Part shown: positions 47,867 through 56,718 of the stretch, piece after piece | Layout: each line of letters starts with the position of its first letter | Position numbering within the stretch: the stretch's first letter is position 1 | Assembly (NCBI RefSeq): GCF_011769985.2 | Contig: NZ_CP039734.2 | Span: 2,108,001 to 2,172,000, forward strand | Reading direction: 5' to 3' | Length of the DNA stretch: 64,000 bases | Source of the DNA: Sulfurospirillum diekertiae | Lineage (GTDB): Bacteria; Campylobacterota; Campylobacteria; Campylobacterales; Sulfurospirillaceae | Made by a program: the position numbers and the translations under genes | Notes under the pieces: generated by a model | What the model was told of the DNA's origin: nothing | The model's database searches: none | The model's input: the letters and a program-made list of their open reading frames with translations, nothing else

Positions 47867-48997
47867 TTATCGATCCCCTTGTTTAACATAATAATTTGCC
47901 ATCTCTTTATCCCAAGGAAAAAGCACCATCACCAAAGCGATCAAGGCGATCAATAAACTCCAGTTGGAAAGGACGGACACGGTGCTATCAAATCCTGAAA
48001 AATGCGGATGGTATTCGAGTAAAAAAGGTGTGGTTTTGCCAATGCTTTGACCGCCAATAACGGTATTCCAACGAAAAATCCACACACCAATAGCGGAGAG
48101 AATGCCTCCAAACAAAACCCATTTGAAAGAACGTGTAAGATAGCTTGTGAAGCCAATAATCATCGGCACAAAAAGACAAATGACGTAATCAACGATTAAC
48201 ACCTCCCAAAAATTTTCACCAAAGAAGAGTTTGAGCGCGTATTTTTCTTCACCGTTAAACGTAATGGCAAAGGTCAGCCAAAAGAAGCGAATCACAAGAT
48301 CAATCACAATAAACCATGACAAAAGGCGTGCGAGTCGTTGCATCATCTCCATGTCGACTTGTTTAAAATCGGTGAAGAATTTTTGAAAAATTGGCAGTAA
48401 AATAATGAGCAATCCCGTTCCAGAAACCATCGCAGACGCTAAAAATAAAATAGGCATAAGAGGTGTGTGAAACAAAGGTATCGCATGCACAGCCCCTAAA
48501 ATATAACCGGTGTATCCATGCACGCTCAGTGCCAAAGGTATACCAATCGCACCTAAAATAACGCCTAAATGGTGGTCTTTTTCGACTTGTTCTTGGCTAC
48601 GAACGACCCCTTTTGAAAACCAAAAGTAAGGGCGGTAGAGCACTAAAGCTTCAACCAAAATCAATAAAGGATACGCGATCAATAACAACACACCCCATTT
48701 CATAGGCGATGTTGGGAAATTTTCCCAGCCATAGAAGAAAAAGTTGATGATGCGACCAGGTTGGCGAAGATCATCGATCAAGTTCATCGGTGCGGCTACA
48801 AGCAACACAAAGGCTAAAAGCAGTGAAAAGCCCGCGATAGGCTTATACTCTTTCATGCCAAAAACGTGCGCAAAACTGGAGATGATAAACGCTGCTGCTG
48901 AACTTCCAGTAAACCAAAAATAGTTAGGGATATCTATGCCCCAAGGACGATCGGGTGTGATCGTCGAGATCGTATGTAATAGTGCTCCAAAATCCAT
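47867..48997 (-). CDS. ttrC: tetrathionate reductase membrane subunit (NrfD/TtrC type)
   Basis: An integral membrane quinol oxidase subunit of the NrfD/PsrC family that passes electrons to TtrB. About nine transmembrane helices in 376 residues, starting MDFGALLHTISTITPDRPWG; NYFWFTGSSAAAFI, then the first helices with SPMKWGVLLLIAYP, are characteristic. The start was set at the ATG after the ttrB stop (TAAG-ATG) with GGAG inside the ttrB end; a longer reading overlapping ttrB is unlikely. It lies 2 bp before ttrA. Confidence 0.87.
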   Translation of the reverse strand: MDFGALLHTISTITPDRPWGIDIPNYFWFTGSSAAAFIISSFAHVFGMKEYKPIAGFSLLLAFVLLVAAPMNLIDDLRQPGRIINFFFYGWENFPTSPMKWGVLLLIAYPLLILVEALVLYRPYFWFSKGVVRSQEQVEKDHHLGVILGAIGIPLALSVHGYTGYILGAVHAIPLFHTPLMPILFLASAMVSGTGLLIILLPIFQKFFTDFKQVDMEMMQRLARLLSWFIVIDLVIRFFWLTFAITFNGEEKYALKLFFGENFWEVLIVDYVICLFVPMIIGFTSYLTRSFKWVLFGGILSAIGVWIFRWNTVIGGQSIGKTTPFLLEYHPHFSGFDSTVSVLSNWSLLIALIALVMVLFPWDKEMANYYVKQGDR

Positions 48998-48998
48998 C

Positions 48999-49802
48999 TT
49001 ATTCTCCTTTAGTGGACCACTCACGAGTAGTCGGCATCCCATCAATTTTTCGTGCCATATCATCCAACGCTTTAAGCGAATACGGCAATCCTTGAATTTC
49101 TCCACTGAGGGCGATGTAAAAGACACGCGGTTTGGTTCCACTAGCAGGCTTTAAAACCGTCGTTGGGAAGCTTGAAAGGAGTTTGGAAACAGCAGAGTGA
49201 GGGTCATTAAAATCACCAAAAACGCGCGCTCCTCCTACACAGCTCTCCACACACGCGGGCAATAAGCCGTGATCAACTCTGTGTGCGCACAGCGTGCATT
49301 TATCAGCAACATTGGTGATCGGGTTAAAGTAGCGTTTATCGTAAGGACAAGCATTGATGCAGTAGCCACAGCCCCAGCATATTTCATTATCGACCACAAC
49401 GATGCCATCTTTGCGGACAAACGTCGCACCCGTGGGGCAAACACTCACACAGGAAGGCTCAGCACAGTGGTTGCAGAGTTGGGGTAAAAATGCCTTGTGT
49501 ACATTGGGGTAACTCCCTAGTTCATACTCAGGCACATAGGTTCTAAATTTTTCATGGGGAACTTTGTTTTCGCTTTTGCAGGCACTCGTACAGGCTTGAC
49601 ACCCAACGCATTTGCGCAGATCGATCACCATTCCAAAACGCTTACCCTCTTGTCCGATATAGCGTTCATCGCCACGTTCTCGTCCAGGATTGGTCAAGCT
49701 CATAGCTTTCGCACTGGGGGCAGCAAGCACAGCGGCACCTAATAGGGCGGTTGCGCTTTTGACAAATCCCCTTCGGCTTTGTTGAGGCTCTTTTTCATCC
49801 AT
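48999..49802 (-). CDS. ttrB: tetrathionate reductase iron-sulfur subunit
   Basis: Exported ferredoxin-like subunit with four [4Fe-4S] clusters. A twin-arginine signal (QSRRGFVKSATALLGAAVLA) is followed by CVGCQACTSACKSEN, CNHCAEPSCVSVCPTGA, CWGCGYCINACPYDKR and CTLCAHRVDHGLLPACVESC. The 267 residues resemble TtrB/PsrB/NrfC. The second of two tandem ATGs is chosen, with AAGGAG 5 bp upstream. It is the first gene of ttrB-ttrC-ttrA. Confidence 0.9.
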   Translation of the reverse strand: MDEKEPQQSRRGFVKSATALLGAAVLAAPSAKAMSLTNPGRERGDERYIGQEGKRFGMVIDLRKCVGCQACTSACKSENKVPHEKFRTYVPEYELGSYPNVHKAFLPQLCNHCAEPSCVSVCPTGATFVRKDGIVVVDNEICWGCGYCINACPYDKRYFNPITNVADKCTLCAHRVDHGLLPACVESCVGGARVFGDFNDPHSAVSKLLSSFPTTVLKPASGTKPRVFYIALSGEIQGLPYSLKALDDMARKIDGMPTTREWSTKGE

Positions 49803-49870
49803 CATAACTCCTTTTGGTCTATTCCAAAAGCAATCATAACAATCACAAGAGAGAAACTAGGGAGAAAGCC

Positions 49871-51532
49871 TTAGAGGATGATCTCAAATACAGCGCCTTT
49901 ATCGCTGTTGTAAGCGCGTAAAATGCCATTAGCGTTTTTTTCGATGATCGTTTTGCTCATATAAAGCCCAATGCCCGTACCATTCTTCGCATGTTTGGTA
50001 CTCACATAAGGCTCAAAGATTTTTTCGATCGGCACAAGCGCGATTCCTCCACCATTGTCTGCGATGCGAATGAGCGTTTTCCCTGCTTTACATGTAAGGG
50101 TGATCCAAATCGTTGGAGTACGGATAGAGCGCTCCAAAAGAATGTCTTTGGCGTTACTGATGATGTTTAACATTGCTTGGGCAAATTGGCTGGGATACCC
50201 CTCTACTTCACAGCGATCATCTTCTTGAAGCAGAAGTGTGATGTGATGATTTTTCAAAGCGGATTCAATGAGAGCAAGGGATTTATGAACCGCTTCATTG
50301 ACAGAGTAACGCTCCTTTTGGTTGTCACTGACAAAAAAGTTGCGAAAGTCATCGATCGTTTTAGACATGTAGGCAATTAACCCTTCTGAACGCTTGATGC
50401 GATCGTCAAAAATCGCTGTGGTGAGTTTTTGTTTTTCCCAAAGAATTTGCAGATTCATCAGTGTCGCCCCCAGCTCACTCAGAGGCTGACGCCATTGATG
50501 AGCGATGTTCCCAATCATCTCACCCATACTCGCAAGTCTACTTTGGTGCATTAAGATTTGCTCATTTTCCATGCGTCTCGTGATCTCCTCATTGACGCGA
50601 TCTTCCAGTGTGTGATTGAGCTCTTTAAGGCTTGCCTCACTCTCTTCAAGCCTTAAAATCAAGACATTAAAACCGTAATTGAGGATGACAAGAATCACAG
50701 CCATCATACTCAGTGCTACAAAAAAGGCTTCATACACTGCATCTAAAAGTTTTTGCTGTTGATCACTAATATCTTGAAAGAAAAGAAGCTCCGCTAAATC
50801 ATCTCTAATGATTCCCTTAAGAGGAATGACATGGGTAATGTAAGTACTTTTTTTATTTTGAGAAATTTCACCATCGTTAAGGCTAATTCCCAAGAGTGCT
50901 TCATCTAAAGGAGCAAACTCCTCTCCTTTGAAAAGAATATAGCCTTTGAGATTGGAAAACTCTTCGACCTCGTTGAGAAAAAACTCAGGAGCGATTGCAA
51001 ACTCAAGCATTCCGATGATTTTTTCATGCACCAACACTGGCACCATAATATGATACGCCGCGTAATGTTTAGAGAAGAAAAAGCCAACTTCAGGCTCTTT
51101 GGGCACTTCACCACTCTGCTCAATCTCTTCCTTTTTAGGTTCTTTCCCAAGATAGGCAAGCAGTGTCAATTTTTCATCGTAAAAACGAATTCCGAGTAAA
51201 TAAGGATTTTCCTGCTTAAGCACGTTCCATCGAAAGCTTGAAAGTCCTGTCAGTTGTGCGATGTTTTTCTGCTCTAATGCCTCTTTAATACCGTATGAAT
51301 CAAGATTGGCATAGGCGCGATTGAGGTAAAAAGCACTGGTACGTTTCAATGTCATTTCGTAAATACTGTGAATCTGTGTTGCATAATCTTTACGCGACTT
51401 TTCAATCCCTTCTCTCACATCAATATAACGCATCCAGCCAAAAATCGTCGCCATCGCTAGAAACAGCATCAGTACGAAGATCATCGTTTTGGTCTTCGTT
51501 GAAGGGGTAGAAAAAGTTCTAAGGTAAGACAA
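49871..51532 (-). CDS. membrane sensor histidine kinase next to the ttr operon
   Basis: A 553-residue sensor. TM1 at about 17-35, a periplasmic Cache-like sensor (about 40-265), TM2 at about 268-290 and a cytoplasmic coiled coil. The HisKA H-box is SMGEMIGNIAHQWRQPLSEL (His345); the ATPase has NIISNAKDILL (N box), IADNGGGI (G1) and GTGIGLYMSKTI (G2). It is not a TtrS orthologue: TtrS has a PhnD-like periplasmic binding domain, absent here. The gene follows the regulator with a 14-bp overlap and lies 66 bp before ttrB. Sensing of tetrathionate or another oxyanion is inferred from location. Confidence 0.88.
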   Translation of the reverse strand: MSYLRTFSTPSTKTKTMIFVLMLFLAMATIFGWMRYIDVREGIEKSRKDYATQIHSIYEMTLKRTSAFYLNRAYANLDSYGIKEALEQKNIAQLTGLSSFRWNVLKQENPYLLGIRFYDEKLTLLAYLGKEPKKEEIEQSGEVPKEPEVGFFFSKHYAAYHIMVPVLVHEKIIGMLEFAIAPEFFLNEVEEFSNLKGYILFKGEEFAPLDEALLGISLNDGEISQNKKSTYITHVIPLKGIIRDDLAELLFFQDISDQQQKLLDAVYEAFFVALSMMAVILVILNYGFNVLILRLEESEASLKELNHTLEDRVNEEITRRMENEQILMHQSRLASMGEMIGNIAHQWRQPLSELGATLMNLQILWEKQKLTTAIFDDRIKRSEGLIAYMSKTIDDFRNFFVSDNQKERYSVNEAVHKSLALIESALKNHHITLLLQEDDRCEVEGYPSQFAQAMLNIISNAKDILLERSIRTPTIWITLTCKAGKTLIRIADNGGGIALVPIEKIFEPYVSTKHAKNGTGIGLYMSKTIIEKNANGILRAYNSDKGAVFEIIL

Positions 51533-52211
51533 GTTTGTATCCTATACCAAAGACATTTTCGATGCTCTCTTTGGTCAATTTTTTGCGAAGTTCTTTCACG
51601 AGGGCTTTAAGTGCCTCTTTACTTCCACCCTCTTCTGCCCAAATCGCTTCTTCAAGCTCATCAAATGAGATCACACGATTTTTTTGGCGCAAAAAATACT
51701 CAAATAAAAGACGCTCTTTTTTAGTCAGAACAAACGATACACCTTCATTCACCAAGGTACCCGTTTCGGGGTCATAAAAAAGATCCCTCCCCGCTTTGAT
51801 CATACCGCCATCACCCCATTCGTACATCCAAGAAGCACAGGTGTGAAGTGCATCTAAAAAGCTCTCTTTAGAAAAAGGTTTGAGAAGGTATTTGCAAATA
51901 TTAAGCTCTATGGATTGCTGAAAATAACTTGGCTCTGCGTATGCACTCATGATAATCACGGGAACACGTTTGTGCGATTGGCGAATCTCTTTGAGCAGCT
52001 TTAAGCCATCACACTTTGGCATACAAATATCAAGCAATAAAATGTCTGGCTTGTGTTCAAAAAAAAGGTCTAATGCCTCTTCTCCATCACGTGCTTCGAC
52101 GACTTTATCAAAGAAAAGCTCCAAAGTTTGAACGACGCTTTTGCGCAGACTCTCTTCATCTTCGGCGTATAAAATGCACAGATGTTCAAACAAAGAAAGT
52201 GGGTTTGCCAT
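51519..52211 (-). CDS. OmpR/PhoB-type response regulator
   Basis: A 230-residue regulator. The receiver has ILYAEDEESLRKS (acidic pocket), the phosphoacceptor Asp61 in ILLLDICMPKCDGL and YLLKPFSKES (Lys switch). The C-terminal winged helix (about 150-230) has FVLTKKERLLFEYFLR and ends FGIGYKLVLP. It is partner of the histidine kinase that overlaps it. It probably controls the ttr operon, and possibly the divergent lipoprotein genes at 52.4 kb; no binding site is recognised. Confidence 0.9.
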   Translation of the reverse strand: MANPLSLFEHLCILYAEDEESLRKSVVQTLELFFDKVVEARDGEEALDLFFEHKPDILLLDICMPKCDGLKLLKEIRQSHKRVPVIIMSAYAEPSYFQQSIELNICKYLLKPFSKESFLDALHTCASWMYEWGDGGMIKAGRDLFYDPETGTLVNEGVSFVLTKKERLLFEYFLRQKNRVISFDELEEAIWAEEGGSKEALKALVKELRKKLTKESIENVFGIGYKLVLP

Positions 52212-52268
52212 AAGTATATCCTTATTAAAAGCCTATTCTAACGCACATATAAGCAATTGTCAACACAC

Positions 52269-52280
52269 TTTACATGTAAA
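52269..52280. repeat. TTTACATGTAAA element in the divergent gap
   Basis: An exact 12-bp palindrome (extended to CTTTACATGTAAAG) in the 200-bp gap between the response regulator and the lipoprotein gene. TTGACA at 52352 with a weak TAGATT 15 bp later could be the lipoprotein promoter. Confidence 0.6.
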
Positions 52281-52411
52281 GATTTTTGCACAGATCCATT
52301 TTATCAAACTAAATTAAAGTTAAAAAATTATGACTAATTTAATACAAAGTTTTGACACACTAAAATAGCGTTTAGATTTTCGTTGAAAATAAACATACCA
52401 AAGGAATAATA

Positions 52412-53071
52412 ATGAAAAAAACCCTCGCCTTCTTAGCTGTTGTTGCGCTTCTTTTTAGCGCATGTCAAAAAAAAGATACAACATCTACGACTCAAAATGT
52501 CTCCGTTAATGGTGTTTCCCTTAGCGCTCCAATGAAAGTGGATAAAGAAAACAAAACGATTACTATTTTAGCGGCTGTCAATGGTAAATATTTGACTGAA
52601 AATACACGTCATGCTGTTGTTTTTAAAGATGGTAAGTTTGGTGACAAACCAGTTTTTAGAGCCTTTCAAAATCAAAATGACTTTCTTCAAGCGATGCTTG
52701 AAATTGGTGGGGTTGCAGGTAATAACATGACGAAAGCCAATGGCGAAACAACCTACGTGGAAGGTCAAAAAATCGCACTAAGCGTAACATGGAACGGTGC
52801 GCCTAAAAGCTATGACATCAATGAAGTCATCAGTGACAGCAACAATAAGCTGATTGATTTACGCTTTGGCGGTAACGAAAAAAATGCTAAAGAGCTCAAT
52901 ACAGGATGTATTACCTGTTTGGACAGTTGTTCTGTTGGTATTATTTCCAATCACGCTTATACCTATGGTGCCGTTGAAAAACGTGGCGAAGTCATTTTCC
53001 ATGGTAATGCGGCCATTCTTCCAAAAGATGGTACATTGGTTGCCGTAACCTATAAATTGATCAATGAATAA
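52412..53071 (+). CDS. YdjY-domain lipoprotein
   Basis: A 219-residue exported lipoprotein: signal MKKTLAFLAVVALLFSAC with the lipobox FSAC, then a Lys/Thr-rich linker. The body resembles YdjY-domain proteins (DKENKTITILAAVNGKYL; VFKDGKFGDKPVFRAF). Near the C-terminus is GCITCLDSCSVG, three cysteines spaced C-x2-C-x3-C that could hold a metal or a disulfide. The first gene of a three-gene operon, overlapping the next by 8 bp. Function unknown; YdjY-type genes often stand near respiratory or iron-sulfur genes. Confidence 0.78.
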   Translation: MKKTLAFLAVVALLFSACQKKDTTSTTQNVSVNGVSLSAPMKVDKENKTITILAAVNGKYLTENTRHAVVFKDGKFGDKPVFRAFQNQNDFLQAMLEIGGVAGNNMTKANGETTYVEGQKIALSVTWNGAPKSYDINEVISDSNNKLIDLRFGGNEKNAKELNTGCITCLDSCSVGIISNHAYTYGAVEKRGEVIFHGNAAILPKDGTLVAVTYKLINE

Positions 53072-53459
53072 ACTCTTTTTAGGATTTTTTTACGCCTTTT
53101 GCGGATTGCTTTTAGCCATAAGTGTTAATCTTATCATTTCAACGAATGTCTGGCTAGAGATGCGTATTCATGAAAGGCTTGTGCTCGAGGTGTGTATGGG
53201 ACTTGGCATTGTTTTCTCTTTTTTTCGAAACAGTGCCTCCATCGCACTTTTTTTGGTGCTCCAAAGTACGATGTTCTTGATCTGCTTTTGGCTCTCTAAG
53301 ATGGATTTGATCTACTATAGCCTTCGTAATTTTTATTTAGATGGCATTTCCATTAGCACCATTAAGATCGTTTTTCTAACCTTTTTAACTCTGATCAATC
53401 TTTTGATTGTTTATCATCTTCTGGGTAAAAAGCTCACTGGCTTTTCCAATTTTTCCTAA
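53064..53459 (+). CDS. small integral membrane protein
   Basis: A 131-residue protein with four predicted transmembrane helices (at about 5-28, 38-55, 62-82 and 95-122). No catalytic motif is seen and I do not recognise the family. It overlaps the upstream lipoprotein gene by 8 bp and is followed 13 bp later by a VTT-domain gene, so the three are co-transcribed. Probably works with the lipoprotein in the membrane, but this is inference. Confidence 0.7.
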   Translation: MNKLFLGFFYAFCGLLLAISVNLIISTNVWLEMRIHERLVLEVCMGLGIVFSFFRNSASIALFLVLQSTMFLICFWLSKMDLIYYSLRNFYLDGISISTIKIVFLTFLTLINLLIVYHLLGKKLTGFSNFS

Positions 53460-53472
53460 AAAGAGATCTTAC

Positions 53473-54153
53473 ATGAAACGATCGCAAATCATTTTACTTC
53501 TACTTACGATACTGTGTTTGGGGCTTTATTTCACCATTCCAAGTATTCAAACACAGCTCAATCTTGCTGTCTCTATTTTATGCTCCCTCAATTTGGAGAG
53601 TGTCATTGCCTATTTACGAGAATTTGGCGTGTATGCAGCCTTGATCTCCTTTTTACTGATGATCCTTCAATCTATTATCGCTCCCATTCCTGCTTTTTTG
53701 ATTACGCTTTCCAATGCAGCCATTTTTGGATGGGCATTAGGAGCGCTTCTATCGTGGAGTAGTGCGATGGTAGGAGCAGCTCTTTGCTTTTTTATTGCAC
53801 GTATTTTAGGGCGTGATGTAGTCGAAAAATTAACCAGTAAAAAAGCTTTGGATACCGCCGATGCCTTTTTTGAGCGTTATGGAAAGCATACGATTATTGT
53901 TTGTCGATTACTGCCTTTTATCTCATTTGATCTTATCAGTTATGCAGCAGGTCTAACGTCGATTCGTTTTTGGAGTTTTTGGGTGGCAACGGGTATTGGA
54001 CAACTACCCGCAACGCTGGTATATAGCTACTTTGGACAAAATCTAAGCAGTGGTGGAAAAATTATTTTTATCACGCTTTTGATGATGTTTGCGCTCAGCA
54101 TCATCATCTATATCTTTAAAAAAATCTACGATAAAAAAGCGCGTATTTCTTAG
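53473..54153 (+). CDS. VTT-domain (DedA/TVP38/TMEM64-like) membrane protein
   Basis: A 226-residue polytopic protein of the VTT/DedA superfamily, which includes lipid scramblases and polyprenyl-phosphate recyclers. Motifs: IIAPIPAFLITLSNAAIFGW, then GAALCFFIARILGRDVVEKL and the RLLPFISFDLISYAAGLTSI region (family arginine and F-x-R loop). The start at MKRSQIILLL is chosen; 22 residues upstream in frame lie in the previous gene. Last gene of the operon, convergent with the next gene. Substrate unknown. Confidence 0.85.
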   Translation: MKRSQIILLLLTILCLGLYFTIPSIQTQLNLAVSILCSLNLESVIAYLREFGVYAALISFLLMILQSIIAPIPAFLITLSNAAIFGWALGALLSWSSAMVGAALCFFIARILGRDVVEKLTSKKALDTADAFFERYGKHTIIVCRLLPFISFDLISYAAGLTSIRFWSFWVATGIGQLPATLVYSYFGQNLSSGGKIIFITLLMMFALSIIIYIFKKIYDKKARIS

Positions 54154-54164
54154 GAAAATCGAGC

Positions 54165-55976
54165 TTATATCGCGTCTTTAATTACGCCCAAATCAACACA
54201 CGCAATGTGTGTTGGTGAGGCTTTTGCACTTTTTTTGAGAACCCCAAAGATTTCATTGAGTTCATTGTCATCAAAATCATGCTGATAGCCAAAACCATGG
54301 CAAATAACGGCTGCACTAACGGTCATCAGAGGAAACTGCTGGATCACACCATCGCGATTTTTTGCCATGATATACCCAGAGCTCAATCCTTGCTCGCAGT
54401 AAAAACTCTTAATATCTTCAGAAAATTTCGTGACAATTTCTAAGACAATAGCATAAACTTTTTCAAAACTATCTTCCTCTTTAAGACTCCAACCGAGGAA
54501 AAAATCATCTCCACCGACATGCCCGACCAAGCATTCATCAAATCCTACCGAACTTTTTAAGATGTCTGCAAAAAGTGTAATAGCACGATCTCCTTTGCGG
54601 AAACCATAGTAGTCATTAAAAGGCTTGAAGTTGTCAAAGTCAAAATATGCCATCATCACTTTCTCTTTACTATCCATTGCATTGGCAACAAATTCATTGA
54701 TAATGCGGTTGCCGGAAAGTCCCGTAAGCGGGTTTTGATCTTTGGCGTCCACAATATTTTTCTCATTGACAATATCTAAAAGCACTTTGGAGCTGAGATA
54801 TCCTAAATACTTTTCATTTTCCGTGATCAAAATGGCATCATTGTCATCATCAAACGCATAAATTTTTAAAATCTTTTCAATCGGATCATTGATGTCCGCT
54901 CGCCCACAATGGGCAATAATTTTTTTTAAACTTCCTTGTGTCAAATTGTACAATAAGGCTTTGCCATAATTGGAGTAAAGATATGCCTTAATATCGGCAT
55001 CTCTAATAATACCAAGCGGTGTCTGATCACGTGCAAGAACCGGAACAAAATGGTTTTTTTTATCGCCTTTGAGCACTTCATAAACATCGTTAATAGGCGA
55101 ATCCATAAACACCGTAGAACTTTTTTGAAGGTATTTTTCTATGTTCGCTATTTTGCCATTTTTGCGTTTATCACTTTGATCGACCAGTTTGAGATGCTCA
55201 TAACTCATCACTATTTGTGTGACATCAAGGGTAGGTTTTTGCACAAAATAACCCTGAACCATATTGCAGCCAAGCTTTTTACATTCGTTATATTCCTCTT
55301 CGCACTCAACGCCTTCAGCAATCGTAAAAATACCCATCGCCTGCGCAATTTGAACGATGGAACTCACAAAAAGCTTTTTCTTTTTACTGAGATGGATATC
55401 GCAAATAAAAAAACGATCAATCTTGATGAAATTGGGATCGGCATTAAAGAGCATTTGAAGCCCTGAGAAGCCGACGCCAAAATCGTCTATGGCCATTTTA
55501 TAGCCTTGCTGTTTGTAAAGGTTGAGCACGAGCTTATCAACACCAGCGTACATACCCACTTGATGTTTTTCGGAGAGTTCAAAGCAGATATTTGAGGTGT
55601 CCATTTCATAGGTAGAAAGCAGTTCACAGGTATAACCAGACTTAAAATCAGGCATCATCGTAATGCGATTATCGAGGTTGTAAAAGAGTTTAATATGTTT
55701 TGAAAAGGGGAGTAATGAAAACTTATGGATTGCTTTTTCACGAAGCTTCACATCAATACTATAAAGTGTTTTTTCACTGTAAGCACTATCAAAAACACAA
55801 TCAATCGTGGTAAAACCAGCAGGCTCATAGTTGCGAATCAACGCCTCTACCGCGTAAAGTTTCCCTGTATAAATATTGACAATGGGCTGAAAAGCAAAGT
55901 CTGCTACATCAATGAGCGTTTGCCATTTTTCATTTAACATTGGGTATGATTCCTCTATGGAAGATACAGAAATCAT
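54165..55976 (-). CDS. EAL-CBS-GGDEF cyclic-di-GMP signalling protein
   Basis: A 603-residue soluble protein with three parts: an N-terminal EAL domain (about 25-250; AVEALIRNYE, DDFGVGFSGLQMLF, IKIDRFFI), a CBS pair (about 265-400; VLARDQTPLGIIRDADIKAY) and a C-terminal GGDEF domain (about 425-590; VGHVGGDDFFLGW). The GGDEF motif reads GGDDF, an active variant; the EAL residues look mostly kept. It may both make and break cyclic-di-GMP, with the CBS pair sensing an adenine nucleotide or similar ligand. A start 36 bp later (MLNEKWQTL) has GAGGA upstream and may be the true one. Confidence 0.88.
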   Translation of the reverse strand: MISVSSIEESYPMLNEKWQTLIDVADFAFQPIVNIYTGKLYAVEALIRNYEPAGFTTIDCVFDSAYSEKTLYSIDVKLREKAIHKFSLLPFSKHIKLFYNLDNRITMMPDFKSGYTCELLSTYEMDTSNICFELSEKHQVGMYAGVDKLVLNLYKQQGYKMAIDDFGVGFSGLQMLFNADPNFIKIDRFFICDIHLSKKKKLFVSSIVQIAQAMGIFTIAEGVECEEEYNECKKLGCNMVQGYFVQKPTLDVTQIVMSYEHLKLVDQSDKRKNGKIANIEKYLQKSSTVFMDSPINDVYEVLKGDKKNHFVPVLARDQTPLGIIRDADIKAYLYSNYGKALLYNLTQGSLKKIIAHCGRADINDPIEKILKIYAFDDDNDAILITENEKYLGYLSSKVLLDIVNEKNIVDAKDQNPLTGLSGNRIINEFVANAMDSKEKVMMAYFDFDNFKPFNDYYGFRKGDRAITLFADILKSSVGFDECLVGHVGGDDFFLGWSLKEEDSFEKVYAIVLEIVTKFSEDIKSFYCEQGLSSGYIMAKNRDGVIQQFPLMTVSAAVICHGFGYQHDFDDNELNEIFGVLKKSAKASPTHIACVDLGVIKDAI

Positions 55977-56060
55977 ACTCTAATGCGATTACTAAATCAT
56001 TACATGTAAAACGTTTTCACTTTAAAATAACCACGCTTCATTTACAAGAACAAACGTCTC

Positions 56061-56657
56061 TTAGTCGCAATTTTCCACACAAATTTTATGCGGTATCACT
56101 TGACCGCCACACCCTACAAAACAGTTATCATAGCTTAGCTCACATCCACAATTCGTTGTGCAGAAACTTTGCTGATTGACCAAAATCTGCTCAAAGGTTG
56201 GACGTACAGGAACCCAAGGTTCACGTGGCCTGTCATGACTTAGACGGTTGAGATAGTGATGCAATTCATCACGTTTTTTGCAGGCATAACCATCTTTGTC
56301 TCGCTCGCATTGACTTTGATAATGACTGAGATCACGACTGTAATCATAATAATCTCTCTGCCAACGCTGCAATGCAAACTGATACTCTGTGTAATCCATT
56401 TGATAACGACTGTAGGCTATCTCATAAGCACGTTGTTCACTCACTTCGACAGCTTTGGCTTTGGCATACGCATCATCAAGGCAATACTGATAATTTTGTT
56501 GACACTGATTTTGACACCCTTGTCGTATATGAGAACAGTTATTGAGACACGTTTGCGATAGCGCAGAAGCGGGAGGGATATATTCATTTTTAATGACATA
56601 GCGTGGTCCACACCCTGCCAACAGAAAAGCAATACCTATTAAAATTAAGCGAACCAT
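56061..56657 (-). CDS. cysteine-rich exported lipoprotein
   Basis: A 198-residue lipoprotein (signal MVRLILIGIAFLLAGC, lipobox LAGC). Two blocks hold paired cysteines: about 36-60 (CLNNCSHIRQGCQNQCQQNY...C) and the C-terminal end (CTTNCGCELSYDNCFVGCGG...C-x3-C). Between them is a helical, Tyr/Gln-rich segment with YEIAYSRYQMDYTEYQFAL and SHYQSQC. The cysteines probably form disulfides in the periplasm. The start is taken at the ATG with GAGG; 6 residues more are possible. I do not recognise the family. Confidence 0.72.
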   Translation of the reverse strand: MVRLILIGIAFLLAGCGPRYVIKNEYIPPASALSQTCLNNCSHIRQGCQNQCQQNYQYCLDDAYAKAKAVEVSEQRAYEIAYSRYQMDYTEYQFALQRWQRDYYDYSRDLSHYQSQCERDKDGYACKKRDELHHYLNRLSHDRPREPWVPVRPTFEQILVNQQSFCTTNCGCELSYDNCFVGCGGQVIPHKICVENCD

Positions 56658-56718
56658 GCAACCTCTTTCAAACATTTTGGCGTATTATAGAGTAAAATTG
56701 TCAATTTTGGGTGGAATA

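Noticed and set aside
44841-49802. PsrABC or PhsABC (polysulfide/thiosulfate reductase) as the identity of the molybdoenzyme operon
   Set aside because: The catalytic subunit has 1007 residues and shares several TtrA-specific stretches (RVGKRGE-KW, GG-LFGEG). PsrA/PhsA are about 760 residues. A related substrate cannot be excluded.
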